DNA of 64,000 nt from Prorocentrum cordatum (GCA_963575745.1 CAUYUJ010001314.1:197494-261493), one strand, 5' to 3'; positions 31,097 through 41,626 are shown, counted from the first letter of the stretch. A program made the numbers and translations. Notes: generated from the sequence alone by a model not told the origin.

Positions 31097-32486
31097 ATGG
31101 CGGCGCCTGGCGTGGGCCCGCTCCTGCCGGCGGGCGGGGCGGGGCCAGTGGCTCCCCCGGAGCTGGCTCACGCGCTCACAGCGGCTGGCGTCGCCGAGGG
31201 CGACTTCATCGCCGTGAAGTACAACGTTGCGGGTGCCCCGTTATGGCATGAGAGGTGCGTGCTGCTGATCTCGACCCTCCCGGCCCACACGCTCACGGGG
31301 TACATTCCCGATGGCGACTGCTACGAGGAGGACCTGTTGCCCGGGGGGGACATCGCGGCTTGGACCCCGCTCGTGGGGCATGCGGCGGGCGGCGGCCTGC
31401 CGCCGCACCTGGCTGGTCAACGAGTACATGGATTTCGTGTCCTTCTGCTCCTGCACACCTTCGTGGCGGCGAGGACGGCGGCCGCTGCCCGCCTGAATGT
31501 AGTCCCTGCCGCTCACTTCGCTGTGAATGTTGGCCGCGCCGGGGCCGGAGGCCCAGCAGCGGCGGCCGCCGCACTCGCTCCAGCAGGCCCCGCGGCTGCT
31601 GGACCGCCTGGCGGCCTGGCGCCAGGGGCGGCCCCCGGAGTGCCGGGAGGGGCGCTGGTGCCTCTCGCTCCGGCCCTGGGTGGCGGTGGCCTGGCTCCTG
31701 GCGGCCTGGTTGGTCTGGCGGCCGCTTTGGCCCCTGGTGGGCCTGGCCCGGCGCCCCCCGGCGTGTTGGCCCCCGGGGCCGCTGCGGCGCCGGGGGCGGG
31801 GGCCCCTGGGGCTTGCGGCTGGGGGTGGGGGTCCTGGGGTCCCTGGCGCCCTGGTGGCAGGAGCCCCACCGGTGCCCCCACCGGCGGCCCTGCTGCAGGA
31901 CGCTCGCGTCCTGCCGATCACGCGGGATCAGCTGGGGCAGCGGCATTGTGTCTTCAGAGAGGCAGTGCTTCAGATGCGCGAGGACCCTTGGCCTGACTGG
32001 CCTTTGTCAGGGCCTCGCACCGCTCTCTGGTGCTGCCGGTTCATTTCGGAGAACAGCATGACTCCCATGGGACATCATGTCCGCTGGCGGCAGGGAGCTG
32101 GTCTCACCGACAAGGACCTCGGAGTCGAGGAGCACGAAAAATGTTACAGGGCTCTGGAGCTCGCCGCTGTTTATGACCAGGTCAATGTTCCCAATCATGC
32201 GAGCCTGGAGATAGTCTGCCGAGGTCTCCAGATTCAGGAGGAACGGTGTCGTGAGAGAGTTGCCAACCCTGATCAGGCAGGCATCGATCGCCACCTCTTC
32301 ATGGGCACAGGTAGGGTTCGCGGGAACCCTTGCATTTGCCCTGACCTTCAGATTTGGGTCACGGCTGAGCTGGCCCGTGAATGCGCAATTGCTAAGGAAC
32401 GTCGCAAAGCCCGTGAAGAAAGGGCCCTGGCTAGCGGGACCTCCAGCACGGAGGCGAGTGGCAAGCCGGGGCCCAAGAAGAAATGA
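31097..32486 (+). pseudogene. Gag-like ORF of the YR element (one frameshift)
   Basis: Starts at ATG 31097 in frame 2 and runs through a folded-looking N-terminus (D-F-I-A-V-K-Y-N-V-A-G-A-P-L-W, then Y-I-P-D-G-D-C-Y-E-E-D) into a long Ala/Gly/Pro-rich linker. Around 31800-31840, in a run of G, the meaningful frame changes to frame 3. There it continues as a well-structured C-terminal part (I-T-R-D-Q-L-G-Q-R-H, V-N-V-P-N-H-A-S-L-E-I-V-C-R-G-L-Q, G-N-P-C-I-C-P-D-L-Q-I-W-V) and a Lys/Arg-rich end, stopping at TGA 32484-32486. Its position just before RT and its basic C-terminus fit a nucleocapsid role. The stop overlaps the ATG of the next ORF (ATGA at 32483-32486), suggesting coupled reinitiation. 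The frameshift could be a sequencing slip in poly-G. Confidence 0.65.
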
Positions 32487-33883
32487 GTGCTTCGGCGGGT
32501 GCTTCGAGACCTTTTTCCCTTGCCTCTCCCCCAGCCCCAGCAAAGCGTCGTCGGGGTCGCCAGGCCGAGCCGGAGGGTGTGGAGGCGCCGCCGGTGTCTG
32601 GAGCACGCCGATGCCTGGGCCGCCGACGGAGTCGCGGTTTTGAACGATCTCTATGGTGCTCGTGCCCAGCCTGCCTCACCCAATGCGAGTCAGGAGCGGG
32701 TGCTGCACCACATTCAGGAGTCTTGCCGGGGCCTTGATCGCCCCACGGGGGACTCCGATTTTGCACAGGGAGCCCTAGGCGAGCTCCTGTCAGGGACCAC
32801 GATTTTTGCTTCCGATTCGGGCCCCGTGGTGCCTTACTCTTTTGATGTCGTTTCCTGGCCTTCTCGGGACTGCAAGCCGGTGCCTGTCCTGGAGCTGCTT
32901 TCCCCGGCCGACGCGTCAGTGTTTAAGGATTGGCGAGGGAACCTGCTTAGGCCCCCGGCTGAGGCAGAGGCTCTGCGCCGCGAGGGTTGCCCGCGTGGGG
33001 CATACATCGATCCTCTCCTCTCCTCCAACCCGCTCGAGTACGGAAAATGTTTAAAAGGGGGGCCCACTTTCGGGGCATGCTGCACTTTCACCGTGCCCTG
33101 GGCCGAAAAGGGGCCATGGGGTATTTTTCGTCCGCAAGAAAGATCTTCGACACGCGGGTGGTCAATTGCTCCTTTAGGTCCCCACCTAGTACCCGTCTGC
33201 CTACTCCCAGTGCGTTTGCTAGCTTAGAAGTGCCAGGAGGCAAGTGCCATATCGCCTCGGGGGACTTCGAAACCGCGTTCTATCACATGGAGGTCCCCGC
33301 CGATATGTCGGACCTGTTCTCCCTGCCCGTGGTCGACGCTGGGGCCCTCGTCTCGCTCGGAGTGCCGGACGTCCCGGGAGGAACTGGGGATGCCATACTG
33401 CCGTGTCTGCGGGTCATGCCGATGGGGTTCAACTGGGCCATGCACGTCTGCCAGGCCTGTCTCCGAAACGTTGTTCGTGACGCCGGGTTCGAGGATTCTG
33501 ATCTGGTGGAGGACGGGAGGCCCGGTCTCTGTCTCAGGTGCCCTTCGTCGATCGGCGCCGCTACCTATGTCGACAACTTCTTTACCCTCGGTAAGTCAGC
33601 GAGGTGTGTGAACGAGCGTCTTCAGTATATCTCTCGACGTCTGCAGTCTCTCGGCCTAGCGGTCCACGAGCTCCAGTCGGCTGCCGAGGACGCGGAGTTT
33701 TTGGGGCTGAGTCTTCGGCGTGGCTGTGAGCTATCGGTGCGCCACAAAAACATATGGCGTTTTCGTTATGCTTTCGAGGAGATTCTGAGCAGAGGCCGGT
33801 GCAGTGGGGCCCTCATGCGTGTGTTAGTGGGCCATATGACTTGGACTACCCTCATACGCCGCGAGGGGCCCAGCATCTTGTAG
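32483..33883 (+). pseudogene. Reverse transcriptase of the YR element
   Basis: Begins in frame 2 at the overlapping ATG 32483, moves to frame 3 by about 32600 (L-E-H-A-D-A-W-A-A-D-G-V-A-V-L-N-D-L) and to frame 2 again near 33120. The palm is best seen in the last part: I-F-D-T-R-V-V-N, G-D-F-E-T-A-F-Y-H-M (motif A Asp), P-M-G-F-N-W-A-M (motif B) and T-Y-V-D-N-F-F (motif C, codons 33567-33578), followed by L-G-L-A-V-H-E. Motif C has Asn in place of the second Asp. The RT copies the element RNA in the cytoplasm or nucleus before circle formation. At least two frameshifts are needed to read through, so this copy is probably inactive. Confidence 0.8.
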
Positions 33884-33896
33884 TCCGTGTATACCT

Positions 33897-34625
33897 TTGT
33901 GGAGTTCGCGGGAACCACTCCATCCACTCCTGTGGCAGTCGGTTCGGAGAGAACAATGGCAGGTTCGTTGCCTCCTCCCGCTACTTCGCCTCGACTTGTC
34001 GGCCGAGTGGCACCATCGTGTTTGCTGTAGCGATGCAAGTGATTTCGGTCTCGGGGTGGTTCATCGACATCGTGGGGCAGATCGCGTCGCTGCTATCGGT
34101 CGGACCTGCGAGCGTTGGCGTTATCGTGTCGAGGGGGCTGAACGAGCTAGAGAACGTGCCCTCCATCAGGATCATGAAGAGTACCCCCTTCCCGGCAAGG
34201 TCACGGCGGCATTCTCGGGTAGCCTGGGGCCCAGCTACTTGGGAGGTCTCAGAGGCCGAGTTCAACGAGGTCCCGTCGGGGCTTCTACATCCTGGGAGCT
34301 GGGGCAACGTCGTGGCAGGCAAGGTGCCGCTGGGGTCCAGCATTCTGGAGCTGGAGGGCGAGGCCCTCTTGCTGGCCCTGAGGCACTTGTTCAGGGACTC
34401 GTCGGCGGTCGGCAAGCGCATCCTCGTGCTCGTCGACGACCTCCCCCTGCCCCTTGGGGCCGCGAAAGGCAGGGCCCGCTCGGTCCATCTTCGGGGACCT
34501 CTTCGGACACTGGCTGCCTTGGGCCTGGCCGCCGGGAGCCGCATCCACGTCCGTTGGGTCCCGTCTGAGCTCAACCCCTCGGACTCCCTCTCTCGAGGCC
34601 GTCTGGGCTGGTTCTCAGGGGAGCG
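33897..34625 (+). pseudogene. RNase H of the YR element
   Basis: Follows the RT directly. In frame 3 the first strand reads V-C-C-S-D-A-S-D-F-G-L-G-V (about 34015-34060), matching the (S)DAS start of DIRS-type RNase H. After a shift to frame 1 come S-S-I-L-E-L-E-G-E-A-L-L-L-A-L (Glu), I-L-V-L-V-D-D-L-P-L (Asp) and the conserved end R-W-V-P-S-E-L-N-P-S-D-S-L-S-R-G at about 34555-34605. The domain would remove template RNA. It is read through a frameshift, so is listed as broken. Confidence 0.75.
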
Positions 34626-34679
34626 GGCTCCGCGAGCCCAGGGTGCCTCGGCGGCATCTCCGCCGTCGGCCTCGGATGG

Positions 34680-35844
34680 CGCCCAAGCGGCGGCCAGCCG
34701 CAGCCCCGCGGCGGCGGAGGGCGGCTGCCGACGCCCTGGCCCAGCAGCGGGCGTTGCTGGCGGCGTCGCTGGTGGCGAGCAGCCGCCCCGTCCTCGGCCT
34801 GTCCGCCCTGGAGCGAGTGGCGGCCCGGCCCGTGACCGAGGCGCAGTGCCGCCGGCTGGCCCTCAGGTTCCACTCGTTCTGCATCGACACGAAGAGGGAC
34901 TGGGCCACCTGGACCCAGCTGGACATTCACCTCTGCGACTTCATGAACTCGCTGTTTGTGGCGGGCGAGGCGTCGGACACCGGCCCCCAGCTCCTGGCGG
35001 CCATGGCGTACTTCATCCCGGAGCTGCAGGGCGCGGCCGGGGGCTTCCTGCCAAGGAGCTGCCGCTGCGCCGTGGCATGGAAGCGGCGGGCCCCTCCTCG
35101 GACCCGCTGCCCACTGCCCAAGGCGGCTGCCCTGGCCATCGCGGGCCACCTGGCCTGTGCAGGGAGGCCCAGCATGGCGCTGTGGGTGGCCCTGACGTCC
35201 AGCTGCTACCTCAGGCCGTGCGAGTGCTTCCGCCTGAAGGGCCGGGACCTGATCCGCCCCTCGCCGGCAGCGGGGCCGCAGTACGCGAGGCGGGGGCTCC
35301 TCCTCCACGACCTCCAGTCCCAGCAGCCAGGGAAGACGAACCTGTTCGAGGAGTCGGTGGTCATCGACTTCGATCGGTGGCTGGAGGCCCCGTTGGAGGC
35401 GCTGAAGTCGCGGTGGCCAACGACCAGCTGCTCTGGTCCTTCAGCCCGACGGAGCTCCGGCTCCACTTCAGCCGCGCGGTGAAGGCCCTGGGCCTGCAGG
35501 CGCTGTCGCCGCACCTCTACAGCCTCCGGCGCGGGGGGGCGTCAGAGGACATCCCCACGCGCCGGCGGACTCCCGCGGAGACGCAGAGGCGGGGGCGGTG
35601 GCAGGCCCCCAGCTCCATGAAGCGGTACGCGAAGGAGACGAAGCTGCTGGCGGAGATGGCCCATGTGCACGGCGACGTGTACAAGCTGGGGAGGCTGGTG
35701 GAGTCGCACTTTGCTGCCGTCCTGCAGGGCGGGCTCCTGGTCCAGCCGCTGGCCAGCGCCGTGCCGGACTGCCTCCAGGCGTGCCTGCGCGGGGCGCCGA
35801 CCGTGAGGCGGACTGCGGCCGGCGGCCGCTCGGCCCGGCGGTGA
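34680..35844 (+). pseudogene. Tyrosine recombinase of the YR element
   Basis: The N-terminal part is in frame 2 (basic leader P-K-R-R-P-A-A-A-P-R-R-R-R, then a helical SAM-like core-binding region V-T-E-A-Q-C-R-R-L-A-L-R-F-H-S-F). The first catalytic Arg lies in S-C-Y-L-R-P-C-E-C-F-R-L (codon 35213-35215). After a frameshift near 35410 frame 1 gives the second catalytic box, S-P-H-L-Y-S-L-R-R-G-G-A-S (His 35512, Arg 35527), then G-R-W (35599) and the nucleophile K-R-Y-A-K-E (Tyr codon 35626-35628). The R...HxxxR...W...Y set identifies the tyrosine recombinase that would insert the circular DNA without target duplication. All catalytic residues are present and only the frameshift breaks it. 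It stops at TGA 35842-35844. Confidence 0.85.
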
Positions 35845-36659
35845 TTGGCTCGCCCAGCGTCGTAGAGCAGCATCTCACTCAGAAGTTCGAGCGTGCCCTG
35901 AGAGGCGCACGCCGGCGCATGCGGTGTCTGTTTTTAGAACTCTTTGCTGGGTGTGGCCGTATCGGCCATCAGCTTCGACAAGCTGGCTTCGCCTGTCTTT
36001 CGCTTGACATTCTCAACGGGCTGGCAGAGAACCATCTGTCCCTCACTTTCCAGCGGAGGATCTCGGGCGGGGTGAAGTCTCGGGCGGTGATCGGGGTGTG
36101 GCTGGGCACCCCGTGCACGTCCTGGACTCGCGCCCTGCGCAAGCCTCTCAGGTCTCCCGAGTCCCCCATGGGTCTAGATGGCCTCTCCTCGGCTGAGGCG
36201 TCACGGCTGAAAGTCGGAAACGCTTCTTTCCTTTTCACGTGCAGGGTTATCGAGCTGTGCGCCTCTCTCGGGATACCAGTCTTTCTGGAGAACCCTCTGA
36301 CTTCTCTCATGTGGCAGGCTCCTAGGTTTTTGGCCCTTTCCCGCCTCACCTCGTTCTCCTCCTCCACCTGTCACATGTGCCAGTATGGCACGTCTTGGAA
36401 GAAGCCTACCCGTATTTGTGCGTGGCATGGAGGCTCCAGATATCACATCAGTCAAAAATGCTGCCCGTGTGGGCGTGTATGCTCCAGGTCTCGGCGCCCC
36501 CACCTCGTGCTCAGCGGCAGAGCCCCAGGGGGCGTCCACTACACTGCCCTGGCCGCCTCGTATCCGCCCGCCTTTGCGCGCGCAGCAGCTGCTCAGATGA
36601 TCGAGAGTGCCCATGTTGTCCAGTCCAGGCGTCTGGCGCACCTGTGGGGAGTGTCCTAA
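35845..36659 (+). CDS. C5-cytosine-methyltransferase-like protein at the 3' end of the YR element
   Basis: Frame 3 is open through this region, with a likely start at ATG 35919, and ends at TAA 36657-36659. Motif I is L-E-L-F-A-G-C-G-R-I-G, the SAM-binding loop (about 35934-35966), followed by L-S-L-D-I. A motif IV candidate is L-G-T-P-C-T-S-W-T-R-A with the Pro-Cys codons at 36111-36116. The next landmark is V-F-L-E-N-P-L-T-S-L-M-W, where classical enzymes have E-N-V. The C-terminal C-Q-Y-G-T-S-W-K-K-P-T-R has the Lys-Pro-Thr block seen in Dcm-like proteins. The domain is short (about 247 codons) but uninterrupted and has kept its key residues. In DIRS-type elements a methyltransferase is usually fused after RNase H; here it stands downstream of the recombinase. 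Whether it is active cannot be judged from sequence. Confidence 0.65.
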
Positions 36660-36732
36660 GGTGTTGTGAATTCGGTTGTTGGTCTCTAGTCTATTTGATC
36701 TGCGGCCTTCGGCCAATTCCGCCTTTCGGGAG
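36660..36732 (+). other. 3' leader of the YR terminal repeats
   Basis: Short non-coding link between the methyltransferase-like stop and B1, with an inverted CTGCGGCC/GGCCAATTCCG-like stretch. Nothing else was seen. Confidence 0.5.
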
Positions 36733-36848
36733 CGGGTGCTCTGTCGAAGCCTCGAGCTGCCGGCGTCCACGTGTTGCCGTCACACGTCTGCCTCCTTCGG
36801 TCTTATCAAAACTGCATCATCTGGCCCTGGGGGGCTGCCTAACATGCT
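36733..36848 (+). repeat. B1 split direct repeat
   Basis: 116 bp from CGGGTGCTCTGTCGAAGCC to GCTGCCTAACATGCT. It matches B2 at 36982-37097 with about four substitutions and abuts A2 with no spacer. Confidence 0.92.
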
Positions 36849-36916
36849 GTTATATTTTACATAGTGAAGCATGTGCAGCAGCGCAGAAGGGCCGTACTTG
36901 TGTCGGCTCAAGCTCT
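36848..36916 (+). repeat. A2 split direct repeat
   Basis: Copy of A1 (68 of 69 identical), wedged between B1 and a 65-bp CCCT-rich spacer that leads to B2. Confidence 0.92.
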
Positions 36917-36981
36917 CCCTCCCTCCCTCCCTCTTTCTCTCTCCTGTGTTCGATTGCACTTTTGTTCCACCCAACTTGCCT

Positions 36982-37097
36982 CGGGTGCTCTGTCGAAGCC
37001 TCGAGCTGCTGGCGTCCACGTGTTGCTGTCACACGTCTGCCTCCTTCGGTCTTCTCAAAACTGCATCATCTGGCCCTGGGGAGCTGCCTAACATGCT
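36982..37097 (+). repeat. B2 split direct repeat (3' end of the YR element)
   Basis: Second B copy. Directly downstream AATTATCTAATTTGGGG leads back into minisatellite sequence, so position 37097 is taken as the element end. Confidence 0.9.
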
Positions 37098-37104
37098 AAT
37101 TATC

Positions 37105-37460
37105 TAATTTGGGGTTCGTGGTCCCCTGCTTGGGCCCCTCTTGGGACAGTATTAGGACCCTCTTTGGCCGTCTTGAGCGCTTCTTGGGCCATCTTGGAGC
37201 CCTCTTGGGCCGTCTTGGGGCCCTCTTGGAGGCGTCTTGGGCTGTCTTGGGCGGTCTTGGGAGCTTCTTGAGCTGTCTTGGAGCGTCGGACAGCCGAAAA
37301 TGCGAGAGGGCCACAACTCTTCAAAAAACCTTCGTGCAGTTTACGATTTGGGCCTCTTAGGGCTCTCGGGAGGCCTCTTGGAGCGCTCTTGGGGCCGTTT
37401 TGGGCCCTCTTGGGCCGTCTTGGAACTATCTTCAGGCGCCTTGGAGCATCCTTGGTTTCG
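37105..37460 (+). repeat. 21-bp-periodic minisatellite, right flank of the YR element
   Basis: CTCTTGGGCCGTCTTGG-type units resume after B2, confirming that the YR element interrupts this repeat family. After 37460 a ~55-bp degenerate repeat follows (TTCGGGGACGCGAAT, CTCGGGAACGCGAAC, TTCGGGGGCGCGACT, each with TAATTTACGA), about four units to 37640. Confidence 0.85.
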
Positions 37461-37699
37461 GAAGTGCGAATATTGCGCAACTTGTGAGTGTTGATGGTTT
37501 CGGGGACGCGAATCTTGTATAATCTACGAGGGTTTGTTGCCCAGGGGACGCAAACATGGTGTAATTTACAACGGTTTGCGGCCTCGGGAACGCGAACATC
37601 GCGTAATTTACGAAGGATTCTAGATTCGGGGGCGCGACTTTCAAGTATTTTTACGTGTCCCACGCTCCCTCGGGAATTCAGGGAACGCGATCCGGGTCT

Positions 37700-37872
37700 G
37701 GTAACCAGCTGGTTTGGAGCTCCCCCCCTCGCGCGGATTTCAACAAGTTGTGGTAGGAAACAGCAAGCAGGGCTGTAATATTGGATCGTTGAGACTGCAA
37801 CTGTTGCAGGGAGCAGCACACTTCGGCCTACAGCCTGGTGGCCCCACAAGGGGGCTGGCGGATCATGCAGAG
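37700..37872 (+). repeat. Dispersed ~160-bp repeat, copy 1
   Basis: Colinear with 60143-60303. Shared blocks are CTCCCCCCCTCGCGCGG, GGAAACAGCAAGCAG/GGAACAGTAAGCAG, GCTGCAACTG or ACTGCAACTG, and ACAGCCTGGTGGCCCCACAA followed by GGGGGC and GGCGGAT. No coding content. It could be a short retroposon, but no tRNA-like A and B boxes were seen. Confidence 0.75.
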
Positions 37873-37879
37873 AGTATGT

Positions 37880-37941
37880 TTTGACTATACGTTTTTTTTT
37901 GTTTTTGAAGATCCGCGTGTAGGAGGAAATGCCCGACCAAT
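37880..37941 (+). repeat. TTAA-ended MITE family A, right-half remnant
   Basis: TTGACTATACG ... ATCCGCGTGTAGGAGGAAAT then GCCCGACCAA corresponds to the right half and right terminal repeat of the copy at 41798-41954. The left half is missing. Confidence 0.6.
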
Positions 37942-38000
37942 TCCAGGCTTGCTCGGCCAGGAAGCACTCCCAACATTCTCATGACCAGGAAGCACCCCGC

Positions 38001-39170
38001 ATACACACACACACACACTTACACACACCTACACACAGACACACACTTACACACACTTACACACACACTTGCACACGCGCACACTTACACACACTTACAC
38101 ACATTTGCACATACACGCAATTGAACACACACACACACACTTACAGACATACACACATTTGCACACACACATATACCTTCACACACTTTCCCACAGCTCC
38201 ACACACTTAGACACACTTGCACTCTCTCTCTCTCTCTCTCTATTTCTCACACACACACACTTACACACAGACACGCACAAACACACGCACGCACGCACGC
38301 ACACACACAGACACACACGCACACAGACACACACAGGCACACAAAGGCACACACAGACACACACAGACACACACCAGACACAAACAGACATTCACACACG
38401 CAGTCGTACACATTCACACACACACACACTCACACACAATCACACACATACACTCACATTTACACACATTCACACACACATTCACACACACATTCACACA
38501 CATTCGCACACACATTCACATACACATTTTCACACATACACACATTCACGCACATTCACACACATTCACACACAGACATACAGACATTCACACACAAACT
38601 CGCACACACGCATTCACACACATTCGCACACATTCACGCACTTTCACACACATTCACACACATTCACACACATACACACATTCACACACATTCGCACACA
38701 CATTCACACACACACATTCGCACACAATAACTCACATTCACACACATTCACACACATTTCACACACATTTCACACACATTCACACACACAGTCACACACA
38801 AACACGCGCGCTTGCAAACAATAACACACACACACACATTCACACACATTCACACACACACGCACACACACATTCACACACACGCACACACACATTGACA
38901 CACACGTCCACACACATACACATTCACACACATTCGCACACATTCACACACTCACACACATTCACACACATCCACACGCATTCGCACACATTCACACACA
39001 TTCATGCACATTCACACACATTTCCGCACATTCCCACACATTCACACACATTCACACACATTTCCACACATTCACACACATTCACACACACACACTCACA
39101 CACTCACAGTCACGCACAAGCGCACACACACAAACGCACACACACACACACTCAGGAACAACCCCCCCAG
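38001..39170. repeat. CA-rich microsatellite block (~1.2 kb)
   Basis: ACACAC with frequent ACACATTCAC, ACACACTTAC and ACGC interruptions, and one CTCTCTCT patch at 38220-38245. Long His/Thr-rich ORFs in all frames are by-products of the repeat. Confidence 0.97.
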
Positions 39171-40015
39171 AATCGACCCCTGCCACCAAAGAGAGGAGAG
39201 GGGTTCGACCCCTCCAGAGGGGGGGGTTCGACCCCCCCCCTGCTTTTCATCCTGAGTAGTTTTTCAGACGGCTTTGGGGGCCGGTGAGTTTCCGCGAAGG
39301 CGGAGGAGTTACCATAATTTTGCGCCGTGGTTTGCCCACGTTATTGTGCCCACGCTTCGCGACGGCGCATTCTTCAGCGCGACCCTGCCTCTTGGCTCCC
39401 CTCCCGCTGCACGCGGCAGGCCTTCGAGTTCCTCCTGGACGCCCGCCAGCGCGGTGTGGACGAGAAGTTTGTGAAGAAAGGGTTGGAGGACGGCGCCGTC
39501 CCAGACATCCGACGATATGTTTTTTGTTCCAATCGGCGCGTTTTCCTTGTTTAGATCAGACGACTGCAATGAAGTGGACCAGAGTGGTCCGAAGTATGAA
39601 GGATTGGAGTAGACTGGACCGGGCTGGGGTGGACTCTACTCCACGGCGCTACTCTACACTATTCTTCCCGACTCTACTCTACCATCTGCCCTACTCGGCT
39701 CTACTCTGCCCTACTCTACTCTACCCCACCCTATTCTACCTCATCCTTCTTGCGAAGGCTTTGCAGTCGGTGCCGCCGACCCTTGAGGCCCTCCCCCCAG
39801 GTGAGGCCCTCCCCCAGGACTCCCGCTGGCGACCCCCCCTGGGATCTGCCGGGATCTCGGGGGGAGGACGGTATTCTGACTCAAGACCCTCCCCTAATTA
39901 CCTCCCCACCCCCCCTGTGCCTCCCCCCCGAGAGGGTATGGAGCAAAGGAAGGGAATTGACTGAAAACCGACGTTTCTCCGTTTCTTTTCCTTGTTTCTC
40001 AATTTCATTGGGTCT
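39171..40015. other. Unassigned sequence with G/C runs and a CTACTCTACC patch
   Basis: GGGGTTCGACCCCTCC-like motifs (39190-39240), then a stretch related in reverse orientation to 54028-54090 (CGTCCCAGACATCCGACGAT at 39498), then a degenerate 10-bp CTACTCTACC repeat (39635-39740) and C-rich sequence. ORFs are short and inconsistent. No gene supported. Confidence 0.5.
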
Positions 40016-40016
40016 G

Positions 40017-40017
<1 letters not shown>

Positions 40018-40077
<60 letters not shown>

Positions 40078-40080
40078 ACG
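40018..40080. repeat. (GAC)n microsatellite
   Basis: About 20 uninterrupted CGA/GAC triplets, giving polyThr, polyArg or polyAsp in the three plus frames. Confidence 0.96.
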
Positions 40081-40084
40081 AGCG

Positions 40085-40620
40085 CTCTCGGGTGCCTCTT
40101 GGGGGTAGTTTTGGGGCCTCTTGGGAGGCTCTTGGGGGCCGCTTGGGAGCCTCGTGGGGGCCTCTTGGAGCTTCCTGGAGGTCTCTTGGGGGCCTTCTGG
40201 GGCCTCTTGGGGGGCTTCTTAGGTGCCTCTGGGAGCCTCCTGGGAGCTTCTCGGGCCGACTGCTCGAAATGACCGTTCCGGTCCCCCCTCTTGGAGCTGT
40301 CTTGGGGGCCTCTTCGGCTGTCTTGGAGGCTTCTTGGAGGCCTCTTGGGCCATCTTGGGGCGGTCTTGGGCGCGTCTTGAAGCGTCGGGAAGCTGACAAG
40401 GCGAGAATGCCGAAATCTTTCAAACCCCTGAGGGAACTCGATGATTTTGGCCCCTTGGGGCCCTCTTGGAAGTCCTCTTGGAGGCCTCTTGGGGTGTTTG
40501 AGAAACCTTTTGGGCCGTCTGGACGCTACTTTGGCGACTTGGACCGATACTTCGGGGATTCGGGGCCCTCGAGCACCGTCTTGGGGGCATCTTGAGGCAT
40601 TTTTGCGTTCTTGGGGCTTT
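40085..40620 (+). repeat. 21-bp-periodic minisatellite block
   Basis: CTTGGGGGCCTC, CTTCTTGGAGGCC and CCGTCTTGGGGG units, interrupted by short unrelated segments. Same family as 27601-30525. Confidence 0.85.
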
Positions 40621-40639
40621 TCTGCGCCCCCGAACCGCC

Positions 40640-41139
40640 CAGGCGGGAGTCTTATCTTGATGGCGACCCCCCCCCGAGGGGGACTTGCATCTGGGTGGCG
40701 ACATTCTGGGACCTCTCCGGGACCCTTTCCCCCAGGACCCCCCCGCTCCCCCCCCTGGGACCGCGCCCCCCCCCCCTGGCGAAGAAGGGATCAAAGGGAA
40801 GGGGCTTCCCTTCGACTCAAACTAGAACGGGCCTAGGGAAAGGAGAGGGGAGCGGCGAAGGCGACGACGACGATGACGACAACAACAACAACGGCCACGA
40901 AGACGACGACGAGTTGAACGGAACAGCCTCTTCCACACGCCGACAGGGTCGGCCGTGATGGCAGGGGCAAGCTCCCCGCCCACGTGTGCAAGGAGCAACC
41001 ACCGTCTGACCACTCGCGCACCTCGGTTCAGTTCCGGGGGCCAGGGCCTCCCGGGGAGAGCTTGAGAGAGCGCCACCTGCACTCCCGCCGGCTGGATCTC
41101 GAGGCCAGACATCCCAGACAGTTCTGGCCAGGCTCGCAG
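40640..41139. other. G/C-run module and unassigned sequence
   Basis: Poly-C and poly-G runs lead to the perfect hairpin GGGAAGGGGCTTCCC (40796-40810) followed by TTCGACTCAA, a module repeated three times at 63517-63820. A GACGACGA/AACAAC patch follows (40858-40920). No gene supported. Confidence 0.6.
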
Positions 41140-41378
41140 GTGATCGTTTCTTGTCCACTGTTTTGCCGATCGGCTCGGGCCCTCGCACCCCCTTTCCCCC
41201 CCCCGCATGGGGTAGACGATGGCTGTTTCTGGCGCCTGCTTCGAGCAGAAGGAGTCTCTCCCCCACAGGACGCACTGCTGCAAAAACAGTCGCAGTAAGC
41301 AGGGGTCTGGAGCCAGACCCGCCACCCTCCGCCCCCCCCTCCGCCCAGTGGTGAAACGCCGAACAAGAAAACGCTCAC
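41140..41378 (+). repeat. Dispersed ~240-bp repeat, copy 2
   Basis: Partner of 8580-8820, with the same block order and moderate divergence. Confidence 0.75.
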
Positions 41379-41626
41379 CAGGACGGGATGAGCGACACAG
41401 TTCGGGCTCGCTCTTGCTTTACGGCGGCGGGAAGGTTCCCCTCCTTCCCAGGGGCGCCGGGGTCAGGGGCTGTCCCTCGCAGGCGTGCTTGGGCTTTGAT
41501 CTCCCTGGGAACGGGGAGCCTGCTCGGATGCTCCGGGCGGGCCCGCAGGCCCGTCCGGAGGGGCTGGACCTGGACACGCTTGCTCGCATTGCTAGTTGTT
41601 AAGTGACATGCGAGCGCCGCTCGTTT

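Larger units (their letters stand above)
30532..37097 (+). mobile_element. Tyrosine-recombinase (DIRS/PAT-like) retrotransposon with split direct repeats
   Basis: A 6.6-kb element with repeat order A1 (30532-30600), coding region, B1 (36733-36848), A2 (36848-36916), B2 (36982-37097). A1 and A2 differ at 1 of 69 positions and B1 and B2 at about 4 of 116. This A-...-B-A-B layout is the split-direct-repeat structure of PAT- and Ngaro-type YR retrotransposons, which replicate through a circle and use a tyrosine recombinase instead of an integrase. Coding order is small membrane ORF, Gag, RT, RNase H, YR, then a methyltransferase-like ORF. Both flanks are the 21-bp-periodic minisatellite. The near-identity of the repeats suggests a fairly young insertion, although several frameshifts are present. 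Some of these could be sequencing errors in GC-rich homopolymers. Confidence 0.88.

Noticed and set aside
38001-39170. CRISPR-like array
   Set aside because: Simple repeats without unique spacers, in a eukaryotic context.
38069-39287. His/Thr-rich ORFs resembling histidine-rich proteins
   Set aside because: CA microsatellite read in frame.
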